Under the pieces are notes generated by a model. It was given only the letters and a program-made list of their open reading frames with translations. It did not search any database and was not told the origin of the DNA. The translations under genes and the position numbers were made by a program. Of a DNA stretch of 9,933 nucleotides, positions 1-5,604 are shown one piece after another; position 1 is the first letter of the stretch, and each line of letters opens with the position of its first letter. The stretch lies in the NCBI GenBank assembly GCA_916720015.1, contig CAKAPZ010000030.1:1-9933 (forward strand), given 5' to 3'. Source of the DNA: an uncultured Atopobium sp. (GTDB lineage: Bacteria; Actinomycetota; Coriobacteriia; Coriobacteriales; Atopobiaceae).

Positions 1-176
1 CTTATGATTTATTTACGTAACAGGTATGCAATTTTCTTCAAATTTCCGCTTGTAAAACAACATAACAAATTGTATCTAAAGATATTTTAGTGTAGTATGA
101 TACGGTAACAACACGGGACTATGCATACAACATACGCGTGTTTTTCAGACATCGTTTGAGCAGATGGGGCTGTGAG

Positions 177-596
177 ATGGCTAAGGCAGGTGTTACCAAA
201 AAGACCGACCCAGGTTTGGGTAGGACAGTAGCAAGGTTGTTACAAGAAAGTGGCAAGCGCCAGGTAGACCTGTGCGAATTCTCACATTGGTCACGTGCGT
301 ATGTCTCTTATATTTGCACCGAGCGCCGTAAATGGCCTTCATTTGATAAAGCAAAGGTTATCGCTGACTTCTTCTCCTTAAGTCTTGACCAGCTTTGGGT
401 TGAGCACCTCAAGGATCTTGTTGATGCTGGCGTAGAGCTTACAGAGACGCAGAAGAAGAATTTGGCTGAGGGTATCAATCTTCCAAATCCTACTGTTATG
501 CATGACGGAAATGACAATAGAGAATACCTCCAACCTGTTGCTTCCTCGGGGAACGGCTCAGATTACACGCTCCCGGAAATTCTTGGCGTCGAATAA
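177..596 (+). CDS. XRE-family helix-turn-helix regulator (small, orphan)
   Basis: A 139-residue protein with a Cro/C1-type HTH domain at about residues 13-70. A helix starting LGRTVARLLQ leads into a turn-helix around VDLCEFSHWSRAYVSYI, then the WPSFDKAKVIADFF and SLDQLW helices typical of XRE repressors. Known members bind operator DNA as dimers. The C-terminal ~65 residues (from about LKDLVDAG) are polar and match no domain I recognise. The ATG at 177 is preferred because a weak purine-rich GGGG (166-169) lies 7 nt upstream and the conserved part starts soon after. An in-frame GTG at 138 would add 13 residues but has no ribosome site. A TATGAT at 96-101 may be a -10 box, but no convincing -35 accompanies it. 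The targets are unknown. An ATACGCGT octamer sits upstream of this gene (132-139) and again upstream of the next gene. The HTH call is firm; the function is open. Confidence 0.8.
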   Translation: MAKAGVTKKTDPGLGRTVARLLQESGKRQVDLCEFSHWSRAYVSYICTERRKWPSFDKAKVIADFFSLSLDQLWVEHLKDLVDAGVELTETQKKNLAEGINLPNPTVMHDGNDNREYLQPVASSGNGSDYTLPEILGVE

Positions 597-615
597 GTAT
601 TTTTGACTATTTTTA

Positions 616-645
616 TTGTTTACAATGCCATACTTGCTGTATACG
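616..645 (+). promoter_or_regulatory. Candidate promoter for the four-cysteine protein gene
   Basis: TTGTTT (616-621) and TATACG (640-645) are separated by 18 nt, a plausible but imperfect sigma-A pair. A perfect 10-bp palindrome, ATACGCGTAT (641-650), overlaps the -10 and would be a natural operator position. This is inference from the motif only. Confidence 0.3.
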
Positions 646-662
646 CGTATGATTCAGCGTTG

Positions 663-696
663 TTCAGATTGCATGGGGCTATCTGAAGAGTAGGAG
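663..696 (+). promoter_or_regulatory. Leader hairpin and ribosome site of the four-cysteine protein gene
   Basis: TTCAGAT (663-669) and ATCTGAA (681-687) form a perfect 7-bp inverted repeat with an 11-nt loop, just ahead of the AGGAG at 692-696. The AGGAG ends 9 nt before the ATG at 706 but touches the in-frame ATG at 697, so it decides the start in favour of 706. Whether the hairpin regulates translation is unknown. Confidence 0.5.
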
Positions 697-705
697 ATGT
701 GCAAG

Positions 706-954
706 ATGGCTGGACTACACTGTTCAGACTGCGCTTTTAGCTCGTTTAAATTTAACGAGGACGCCCAGATGTATCAGGCGTACTGCTCGCGCGGCTATTT
801 GCTGGCTGATCCACATATCCATGAGCTTTTTGCCATGCACTTCGCTAAGTCTCCAGAGGATTTTGTTCCCGTCAAAGACCCGTTTAATCGCGAGTATCTG
901 AGGAAGTCATATATCTGCGGAGAGTTTATTAAGCGCAAGGACAATTTGGGTTAA
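706..954 (+). CDS. Small hypothetical protein with four conserved-looking cysteines
   Basis: An 82-residue protein, start fixed by AGGAG at 692-696. I do not recognise the family. It holds exactly four cysteines at residues 6, 9, 27 and 71 (C-x2-C-x17-C-x43-C), plus HIHE (37-40) and MHF (44-46). The N-terminal pair in HCSDC, YCSRG in the middle and ICGEF near the C-terminus look like a tetra-Cys metal site (zinc, or less likely an Fe-S cluster). There is no signal peptide or membrane segment, so it is presumably cytosolic. It is acidic to neutral with a basic C-terminal end. It follows the XRE gene on the same strand after 109 nt with its own possible promoter, and a hairpin with a T-rich tail follows it at 965-1000. 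Its compact size, clear ribosome site and terminator argue that it is a real gene. Confidence 0.65.
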   Translation: MAGLHCSDCAFSSFKFNEDAQMYQAYCSRGYLLADPHIHELFAMHFAKSPEDFVPVKDPFNREYLRKSYICGEFIKRKDNLG

Positions 955-964
955 CGGTATGTCT

Positions 965-1000
965 TAAAACCCTGTTATGTAACGTAGCGGGGTTTTATTA
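965..1000 (+). terminator. Candidate rho-independent terminator after the four-cysteine gene
   Basis: TAAAACCC (965-972) pairs perfectly with GGGTTTTA (990-997). The 17-nt loop itself contains the small inverted repeat GTTA-TG-TAAC (974-983). The downstream tract TTTTATTA is only moderately T-rich, so efficiency is uncertain. Confidence 0.5.
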
Positions 1001-1071
1001 TGCCTTTGACGTGTTTCTCGTCTTTCTATATCAAAGAATTAAGTAAATATCACAAAAGTTGTTATGTAACG
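973..1071. repeat. Two copies of TGTTATGTAACG in the intergenic region
   Basis: An identical 12-mer occurs at 973-984 (inside the terminator loop) and 1060-1071. Its core GTTA-TG-TAAC is an inverted repeat with 4-bp arms and a 2-bp centre, a typical shape for a regulator half-site pair. The copies start 87 bp apart and lie upstream of the TetR-family gene. Confidence 0.5.
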
Positions 1072-1112
1072 CTTATAGATTTCTGCATAATTAGTTAACT
1101 TTCTGTTATATG

Positions 1113-1169
1113 TTCCCCTCAAAACAAGGTAGTATTGATTTGGGGGAATCTCCTTATTACAAGGGGATT
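1113..1169. promoter_or_regulatory. Nested inverted repeats upstream of the TetR-family gene
   Basis: Two adjoining inverted repeats are visible. The first pairs TTCCCC-(T)-CAAA (1113-1123) with TTTGGGGGAA (1139-1148), ten pairs with one bulged T. The second pairs AATCTCCTT (1147-1155) with AAGGGGATT (1161-1169), nine pairs including one G-T, around a 5-nt loop. They share bases 1147-1148. The left arm TCCCCT (1114-1119) can alternatively pair with AGGGGA (1162-1167). TetR proteins commonly bind palindromes close to their own start, so autoregulation is the simplest reading; an RNA leader switch is the alternative. Confidence 0.5.
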
Positions 1170-1196
1170 TAAAACATTTATAAAGGAGCGGCAGCA

Positions 1197-1817
1197 ATGT
1201 CGAGGCGACCACAAACAGAAAGTTGTGACACACGTCACAGGCTTCTTAAATCCGCAGAGCAAGAGTTTGCTTTACAGGGATACGATAAAGCTTCACTCAG
1301 ACAGATTTGTGCACATGTAGGTGTTACAACGGGCGCTCTTTATTTCTTCTTTGAGAATAAAGAGGACCTCTTTAAGAATGTTTTGATTCCCGTTACTGAA
1401 GACGCAATTCAGATTCTTGAAGACTACAAAGATCATCTGCTGCTCTCCGAGGAGAGAGATCTTGAAGATACTCCTTTGGGTAATAAAGAAACGCTCGAGA
1501 AATTCTTGGACCTTCTGTACGGCAATAGGTACGTGGTGCAGATTCTTGTGAATAACCGTGAAAATCCACACGTTGTTCGCTTCTTTGAAGAGTTGACTGA
1601 GGTAATCTCTGCAACAATTAGAGCTATTCTTTATCCTAACGTTGCACAGGTTAAGCCCTATGATGAGTTTATTATTACGTGGCTTGCACAAACTGAGATG
1701 ACCACTATTGTCAATATTCTTAAAAATGATGAGACTCGTGAAGAGGCTGACGGTCACATTAATTCGGCAGTAATGTTTACGCAAGGTGGCATTAAAGCCC
1801 TAGTTGAGGAACATTAG
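1197..1817 (+). CDS. TetR/AcrR-family transcriptional regulator
   Basis: A 206-residue protein with the classic TetR N-terminal domain. RHRLLKSAEQEFALQGYDKASL (residues 13-34) is helix 1 and its turn. ICAHVGVTTGALYFFFENKEDLF (37-59) is the helix-turn-helix with the family's GALY-FF-KEDL signature. The remaining ~145 residues are a divergent, presumably helical ligand-binding and dimerisation domain whose ligand cannot be predicted. AAGGAG (1183-1188) lies 8 nt before the ATG. Length is normal for the family. No divergent or adjacent transporter reveals a target, and the gene ahead of it ends in its own terminator. The following lipoprotein gene has a separate promoter, so this looks monocistronic. 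Nested inverted repeats 27-84 bp upstream are likely autoregulatory sites. Codons 10-15 contain TGTGA-N6-TCACA (1224-1239), a CRP/GlxR-like consensus that may be chance. Confidence 0.9.
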   Translation: MSRRPQTESCDTRHRLLKSAEQEFALQGYDKASLRQICAHVGVTTGALYFFFENKEDLFKNVLIPVTEDAIQILEDYKDHLLLSEERDLEDTPLGNKETLEKFLDLLYGNRYVVQILVNNRENPHVVRFFEELTEVISATIRAILYPNVAQVKPYDEFIITWLAQTEMTTIVNILKNDETREEADGHINSAVMFTQGGIKALVEEH

Positions 1818-1838
1818 ATGCTCATCTGTGCATAAAAA

Positions 1839-1868
1839 TTGACAAAATCTACTTAAATCGGCTATTCT
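1839..1868 (+). promoter_or_regulatory. Sigma-A-type promoter of the first lipoprotein gene
   Basis: A perfect -35 box TTGACA (1839-1844) and a -10 TATTCT (1863-1868, four of six consensus) are separated by 18 nt. They lie just after the TetR stop. Transcription would begin near 1875. Confidence 0.65.
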
Positions 1869-1870
1869 CA

Positions 1871-1904
1871 ATAAAGGTAAACAAACCCCAAAGGAGACCT
1901 TTAT
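1871..1904 (+). promoter_or_regulatory. Inverted repeat enclosing ribosome site and start codon
   Basis: ATAAAGGT (1871-1878) is the exact reverse complement of ACCTTTAT (1897-1904). The 18-bp interior holds the AAGGAG ribosome site (1891-1896), and the right arm includes the first two bases of the ATG at 1903. As RNA it could mask the start codon. If transcription begins near 1875 the left arm is cut short, so a DNA operator is equally possible. Confidence 0.45.
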
Positions 1905-2514
1905 GAAGTTTAATAAGCTCGGCCTCGTAGCAGCATCCGCTTCTGCCGTTCTTGCACTTGCTGGCTGCAATCTTATTCCAAATCTTGCTGATCCAGGAAC
2001 CACTACTGGCGGTGGTCAGCAGCAGCAACAGCAGCAGACTGCACCTGATGCAAATACCGCAACCAAGCCTTCAGATACTCGTGCTGGTGACTCTGACTCT
2101 CAGCAGCTCTATCAAACTCTGATGGACAAGCACAACACTTCAGAGCAGGTTACCAACGTTCAGAAGTACGTTGATGATATTAAGAAGACTGGCGATAAGA
2201 CTGAGGTTCTTATTGACACCGATAAGATTACCGTTACCGTTACCGGCATTGGTGTTGACTTTGAGAACTCCAACGGCTATCTGGTTGAGGTTGTTAACAA
2301 GACCGATACCAACATCTTCATTCAGACCACCGACACCGCTATTGGCAAGGATGAGCTGAGCTTGTTTGTTAACGCAGCTCCTAACGCAACTACCAAGGGC
2401 TTTGCATTCTTTGACCCAGGTGTAAAGATGGACGCATCCGCAACTGTTCGTGGTACCATCCTTGCTCTTTATGGTTCTGACTACAGCATGGATTCCTTCA
2501 ACGTTATGTTCTAA
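1903..2514 (+). CDS. Secreted lipoprotein with Ig-like (DUF4352/DUF5067-like) domain
   Basis: A 203-residue protein starting 6 nt after AAGGAG. Residues 1-22 form a lipoprotein signal: basic MKFNK, a hydrophobic core and the lipobox L19-A20-G21-C22. Cys22 is the expected lipidated residue, so the protein is anchored outside the membrane. Residues ~23-60 are a flexible linker with seven consecutive Gln (39-45) and Thr/Asp/Ser-rich sequence. The remainder (about 85-203) looks like one beta-sandwich: LIDTDKITVTVTGIG, then YLVEVVNKTDTNIFI, which resembles extracellular DUF4352/DUF5067-type Ig-like domains of Gram-positive lipoproteins. That resemblance is from memory of the family pattern and is moderate. 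The role is unknown; ligand binding or envelope association is likely. It is a single-gene unit with its own promoter and a strong terminator. The TetR gene upstream could control it, but nothing shows this directly. Confidence 0.85.
   Translation: MKFNKLGLVAASASAVLALAGCNLIPNLADPGTTTGGGQQQQQQQTAPDANTATKPSDTRAGDSDSQQLYQTLMDKHNTSEQVTNVQKYVDDIKKTGDKTEVLIDTDKITVTVTGIGVDFENSNGYLVEVVNKTDTNIFIQTTDTAIGKDELSLFVNAAPNATTKGFAFFDPGVKMDASATVRGTILALYGSDYSMDSFNVMF
2017..2037 (+). repeat. CAG/CAA triplet tract encoding seven glutamines
   Basis: Seven Gln codons (three CAG, CAA, three CAG) lie in the linker of the lipoprotein. Being triplets, length changes would alter only linker length and keep the frame. 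Confidence 0.8.
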
Positions 2515-2536
2515 GTTCACTTAGTTCGTTGACTGC

Positions 2537-2567
2537 AAAGGCTCAGCTTTTAGCTGAGCCTTTTTTG
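2537..2567 (+). terminator. Strong rho-independent terminator after the first lipoprotein
   Basis: AAAGGCTCAGCT (2537-2548) and AGCTGAGCCTTT (2552-2563) form a perfect 12-bp stem with a 3-nt loop, running into a six-T tract (2561-2566) that overlaps the base of the stem. The flanking A and T runs also make it partly functional on the other strand. Confidence 0.93.
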
Positions 2568-2608
2568 TTAGCGAGAAACTCCGTCAAAAGCAGCTAAATG
2601 AGTTAGTG

Positions 2609-2639
2609 TTGAGGTTATTAGAATCCGTTAGACTATAGA
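2609..2639 (+). promoter_or_regulatory. Candidate promoter of manA
   Basis: TTGAGG (2609-2614) and TATAGA (2634-2639) are 19 nt apart, a weak match with a slightly long spacer. A small inverted repeat, TATGC-ACT-GCATA (2664-2676), lies between it and the ribosome site and could be an operator. Confidence 0.35.
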
Positions 2640-2688
2640 GTTGTTAGCTATTAGAAAAGCATGTATGCACTGCATATAAGGAGCTACG

Positions 2689-3687
2689 ATGCTAGATTTA
2701 GATAAAAACACAGACGGGTCATATAACGACCTTATCTTTTTAAAGCCTCTTTTTCACAATAAGATTTGGGGCGGAAGAAGACTTGCTGAAGAGTATGGCT
2801 ATGATATCCCCGAAGGCTCAGTAGGAGAGTGCTGGGCGATCAGTGCACATCCTAGCGGAGACTGTGAAGTTGCCTCTGGTACATATGCTGGCAAAACTCT
2901 TTCGGAGCTTTGGTCAACGCATCGAGAGCTTTTTGGTAATGCAGGAGGAGACCGTTTTCCGCTTCTTATTAAAATTCTTGATGCAAAAGATGATCTCTCT
3001 GTTCAGGTTCATCCAGATGATATGTACGCAGCAGAACACGAGAATGGTTCTCTGGGAAAGTCTGAGTGCTGGTATATTCTTGATGCAAAAGAGAATGGCG
3101 ATATTGTTGTAGGACAAAATGCCTCCTCAAAAGAAGAGTTTGCAGCCATGGTTGAGCAGGGAAAGTGGACTGAACTGCTCAATTACGTTCCTATCAAGGC
3201 TGGAGATTTCTTTAGGATTGATCCTGGAACCGTTCACGCCATTAGAACGGGCACGCTTATTCTTGAAACTCAGCAGAGCTCCGATGTTACGTATCGCGTC
3301 TACGACTATGACCGTTTAGGTGATGACGGTAAACCTCGTGACTTGCATCTAGCACAGAGTCTTGAAGTCATCGATTATGCACAGGAAGCTCCAACATCTG
3401 GAGAAATCACAGCTCCAGAAATTGACGGCAAAACTGAGCTTATGAGTTGCAAGTATTTCTCGGTAGAAAAATATGAGATTCATGAGTCAAAAACTATTGC
3501 TCAGCCATGGCCGTTTATGTGCGTAAGTGTCATTGAGGGAGAAGGTACGGTTTGCGCTGACGGTGGCAACGGAGTAGAGCATAGGATTTGCAAGGGCTCG
3601 CATTTTATTGCACCTGCGTCTTCTGGTAGCCTGCGCTTTACGGGCACTATGACGTTGATTACCTCTCATCTTCCTCATATAAAATAG
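2689..3687 (+). CDS. manA: Mannose-6-phosphate isomerase, class I (type I PMI)
   Basis: A 332-residue cupin enzyme interconverting mannose 6-phosphate and fructose 6-phosphate, linking mannose use to glycolysis and supplying mannose for glycans. It is of the short Gram-positive type (~310-330 residues). N-terminal features are PLFHNKIWGG (20-29) and GECWAISAHPSGD (46-58). QVHPDD (106-111) contributes zinc ligands Q106 and H108. GKSECWYIL (123-131) gives E126, and DPGTVHAI (178-185) gives H183. SSDVTYRVYDYDR (197-209) is the family signature with the catalytic Arg region. The cytosolic protein starts 5 nt after AAGGAG (2678-2683). All metal ligands expected of an active enzyme are present. It stands alone between terminators, with no mannose PTS or transporter beside it. 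Codon use matches its neighbours. The C-terminal ~90 residues are the less conserved second cupin-like half and appear complete. Confidence 0.95.
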   Translation: MLDLDKNTDGSYNDLIFLKPLFHNKIWGGRRLAEEYGYDIPEGSVGECWAISAHPSGDCEVASGTYAGKTLSELWSTHRELFGNAGGDRFPLLIKILDAKDDLSVQVHPDDMYAAEHENGSLGKSECWYILDAKENGDIVVGQNASSKEEFAAMVEQGKWTELLNYVPIKAGDFFRIDPGTVHAIRTGTLILETQQSSDVTYRVYDYDRLGDDGKPRDLHLAQSLEVIDYAQEAPTSGEITAPEIDGKTELMSCKYFSVEKYEIHESKTIAQPWPFMCVSVIEGEGTVCADGGNGVEHRICKGSHFIAPASSGSLRFTGTMTLITSHLPHIK

Positions 3688-3693
3688 GACGAT

Positions 3694-3736
3694 AAATGAG
3701 TCGAATGCAGCTTAATGTGTAACATTTGACTCGTTT
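3694..3736 (+). terminator. Long hairpin after manA, probable terminator
   Basis: Bases 3694-3707 (AAATGAGTCGAATG) pair with 3723-3736 (CATTTGACTCGTTT) over 14 positions, two of them G-U, with a 15-nt loop. The stem ends in only three T, so termination may be weak. The right arm also contains the TTGACT that may serve as the -35 box of the next gene. Confidence 0.5.
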
Positions 3737-3753
3737 CAAGTAGAATATAAAAA
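3726..3753 (+). promoter_or_regulatory. Candidate promoter of the Tat-type lipoprotein gene
   Basis: TTGACT (3726-3731) is a good -35 box. The AT-rich AATATAAAAAG offers TATAAA (3746-3751, spacer 14) or TAAAAA (3748-3753, spacer 16) as the -10. The -35 lies inside the right arm of the manA hairpin. Confidence 0.4.
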
Positions 3754-3786
3754 GTTGGGACTCCCATACGCTTATAGGAGGAACGT

Positions 3787-4974
3787 ATGAATAAAGAGAT
3801 GATTACTCGTCGCGCTTTTGCGGGATTGGCTGCAGGCGGTGCTGCTAGCACGCTTGCTGCATGTAATAGTGATGTCCTTCAGGCAATCTTAAACCCTGAT
3901 TCTGTTCTTGGTGGAGCTGGTCAAGATCCTCAGAATGGCGGTCAAGACGGTACTGGGGATACGCCTTCTCAGTCAGAATTTGTGAAGCTTGAGGAGACTC
4001 CAGATAATCCAACGCTAACCGGAGATTTTTCTAAGATTATTACTGGCGTCTGGTGTGTTGACAATGGCGTTGGAACTAAAGGTGGATCAAAGGAAGGCAA
4101 AACCTTTGACCATGGTGGCATGCTTAATCAGGGCTATAACGATGGAACCGTTCTTTACTATTCATTCAAAGAAGACGGCACTTTCTTCATGCATAATTTT
4201 AAAGGTGTGAAGAATGATGGTAAGTGGGAAGCAAAAGGAACTATTGCCATTCAATGTACGTATGATGATGGCGATAGTGTGCCAATGCTTTTTGATAAGG
4301 ACGACAACAACTATCTGAAGTACAGTGATGCCAAGAGTGAGATTACGTTTAATTTCAAAAAACTTTCTGACAATCCAGACGATACTTCACAGATAGCTTA
4401 TATTGAAGGACAGGTAGTCAATTTTGCTGCCACCATTCCTGGTACGTATTATCTCTTTGGCTTGCACTATGCAGATGGTTCTAAAGAAGATTTGACCAGT
4501 GATCAGATTGAGTCTATGAATAAGGGTTCTGGCGGAGCGTATACCTTCTCTGCTCATAAGGATGGAGCTGCTGCACTGTTCTATCCAGACGGTAGCGTTT
4601 CTCCTATTCAGATTGTTGCAGAAGAGCCTTCGGCAGATGGACTTTCTTTCCCCATTCTTGCCCAGGGCTTTTCACAAGACGAACAGATATCTAAGTCTGT
4701 TCTATACACTACTGCGGAAAATAAGAAGCTTCTCAGTATTGATGCTCCTGGATTTACTCTTAAGTTTGCCCTCCTTAATCACCGTGAGGATGATTGGGCT
4801 AAATATGAGTATCCACCAAAGGCAGAGTTCCCTTGGCAGCCAGATGGTAAGGGCGGCTATAAGCTAGTAACCCCTACTTCTTCTGGTTCTGGTAATGGTG
4901 GTAGCTCTTCAGGAAATGGCGGCAGCTCATCTGGAAATGGTGGCGGCGGTAAGGGCGGTTCTGGTAAGAAATAG
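3787..4974 (+). CDS. Tat-type lipoprotein with Gly/Ser-rich C-terminal tail
   Basis: A 395-residue protein starting 5 nt after AGGAGG (3776-3781). The signal peptide combines a twin-arginine motif, TRRAFAG (residues 7-13), with the lipobox L23-A24-A25-C26. It therefore looks exported folded by Tat and lipidated at Cys26. A Gly/Asp/Gln-rich linker follows (~40-62). Residues ~75-195 contain IITGVWCVDNG and YYSFKEDGTFFMHNF, then W-E-A-K-G, a pattern like lipocalin-like beta domains of Gram-positive lipoproteins. Residues ~215-345 look like a second copy of the same type (GTYYLFGLHYADGS, FSAHKDGAAALFYPDG). The C-terminus is three seven-residue Gly/Ser/Asn repeats and a basic KGGSGKK end. I do not recognise a named family, so the function is unknown. 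It is a single gene between the manA hairpin and the bidirectional terminator. Lipoprotein status is fairly firm; the lipocalin-like fold is tentative. Confidence 0.85.
   Translation: MNKEMITRRAFAGLAAGGAASTLAACNSDVLQAILNPDSVLGGAGQDPQNGGQDGTGDTPSQSEFVKLEETPDNPTLTGDFSKIITGVWCVDNGVGTKGGSKEGKTFDHGGMLNQGYNDGTVLYYSFKEDGTFFMHNFKGVKNDGKWEAKGTIAIQCTYDDGDSVPMLFDKDDNNYLKYSDAKSEITFNFKKLSDNPDDTSQIAYIEGQVVNFAATIPGTYYLFGLHYADGSKEDLTSDQIESMNKGSGGAYTFSAHKDGAAALFYPDGSVSPIQIVAEEPSADGLSFPILAQGFSQDEQISKSVLYTTAENKKLLSIDAPGFTLKFALLNHREDDWAKYEYPPKAEFPWQPDGKGGYKLVTPTSSGSGNGGSSSGNGGSSSGNGGGGKGGSGKK
4882..4944 (+). repeat. Three tandem 21-bp units encoding S-x-S-G-N-G-G
   Basis: Residues 366-372, 373-379 and 380-386 of the Tat-type lipoprotein are SGSGNGG, SSSGNGG and SSSGNGG. 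Units 2 and 3 are near-identical at the DNA level, indicating recent duplication or slippage. The tail after them is rich in Gly and Lys. Confidence 0.8.
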
Positions 4975-5004
4975 TCACAACCGTTTCTGTCATCTTTTAC
5001 TAAC

Positions 5005-5037
5005 AAAAAAGCAGGCATATGATATGCCTGCTTTTTT
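5005..5037. terminator. Bidirectional terminator between convergent genes
   Basis: Bases 5005-5020 (A6 then GCAGGCATAT) are the exact reverse complement of 5022-5037 (ATATGCCTGC then T6) around a single G. In RNA this is a 14-bp-class stem with a short loop and a T run on either strand. It would stop both the lipoprotein transcript and the opposing mscL transcript. Confidence 0.92.
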
Positions 5038-5046
5038 CCTGCCAAA

Positions 5047-5064
5047 CTTTTACGCGTGTAAAAG
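5047..5064. repeat. Small inverted repeat downstream of mscL
   Basis: CTTTTAC (5047-5053) and GTAAAAG (5058-5064) are perfect 7-bp arms around GCGT, 30 bp past the mscL stop. It may form a secondary hairpin at the mscL mRNA end. Confidence 0.5.
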
Positions 5065-5093
5065 AACGGTGATGTAAAGCTTAGAGCTGAAAC

Positions 5094-5543
5094 TTACGCA
5101 GCGTGTGCGCCGCCCTCAATCTCACCGGTGCAGTGTGGGCAGCGAGTTGCGCCTTCCTTAACCTCTTCAAGGCAGTGTGGGCAGTGTGGAGCTGCAACCT
5201 CTTCAACAGCCTCTTCCTCGTCCTTCTTAAGCTTGGAAGCCTTCATAAACTTGTTGAGGGCCTTAACCATGCAGAAGACAATAAATGCAATGATCAGGAA
5301 GTTGATGATTGCGCTGATGAATGCACCAAAGTCAATGCCGTTCTGGGTACCAGGGACTGGAATGGAAAGTCCAGAAACCTCGGTGCCACCACCAGAGACG
5401 AGCTTAATAAATGGGTTGATGATGTCATTGACAAGGGAGGTAACAATAGCGGTAAATGCGCCGCCAATGATGATACCAATAGCCATGTCCATAACATTGC
5501 CCTGCTGGATAAACTCTTTGAACTCCTCAAAAAACTTTTTCAT
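5094..5543 (-). CDS. mscL: Large-conductance mechanosensitive channel MscL with zinc-ribbon-like tail
   Basis: A 149-residue membrane protein that releases solutes during osmotic downshock as a pentamer. The N-terminal amphipathic helix MKKFFEEFKEFIQQGNVMDMA leads into TM1 (about 15-45), which has the family's GIIIGGAF and a conserved VNDIINP end. The periplasmic loop (~46-70) is GGG-rich. TM2 is about residues 72-98 (FGAFISAIINFLIIAFIVF), followed by K-A-L-N-K. After the usual cytoplasmic region there is an acidic linker (DEEEAVEEV) and then CPHC (121-124) and CPHC (135-138) ten residues apart, a rubredoxin-knuckle or zinc-ribbon-like module absent from E. coli MscL. AAAGGG ends 5 nt before the ATG. 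The carboxypeptidase gene lies 61 bp upstream on the same strand, so read-through or a promoter in that gap could drive it. Channel identity is firm; metal binding is inferred. Confidence 0.95.
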   Translation of the reverse strand: MKKFFEEFKEFIQQGNVMDMAIGIIIGGAFTAIVTSLVNDIINPFIKLVSGGGTEVSGLSIPVPGTQNGIDFGAFISAIINFLIIAFIVFCMVKALNKFMKASKLKKDEEEAVEEVAAPHCPHCLEEVKEGATRCPHCTGEIEGGAHAA

Positions 5544-5604
5544 TTCATCCCTTTCGTTTAGTTAGTAGAGGATAGATATTTCCGCCCGCGCCTATGGCCT
5601 GCGC

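Noticed and set aside
138..176. GTG start for the XRE protein, adding 13 residues
   Set aside because: No ribosome site ahead of it; the ATG at 177 lies closer to the conserved domain with a purine-rich site before it.
1293..1784. Minus-strand 163-codon open frame opposite the TetR gene
   Set aside because: Fully antisense to a clear TetR regulator, with no family features.
1816..1827. AGATG-CT-CATCT dyad as a TetR-gene terminator
   Set aside because: The loop is too short and there is no T tract after it.
5103..5565. Two plus-strand open frames opposite mscL
   Set aside because: Antisense to a certain MscL; their content mirrors the complementary codons.
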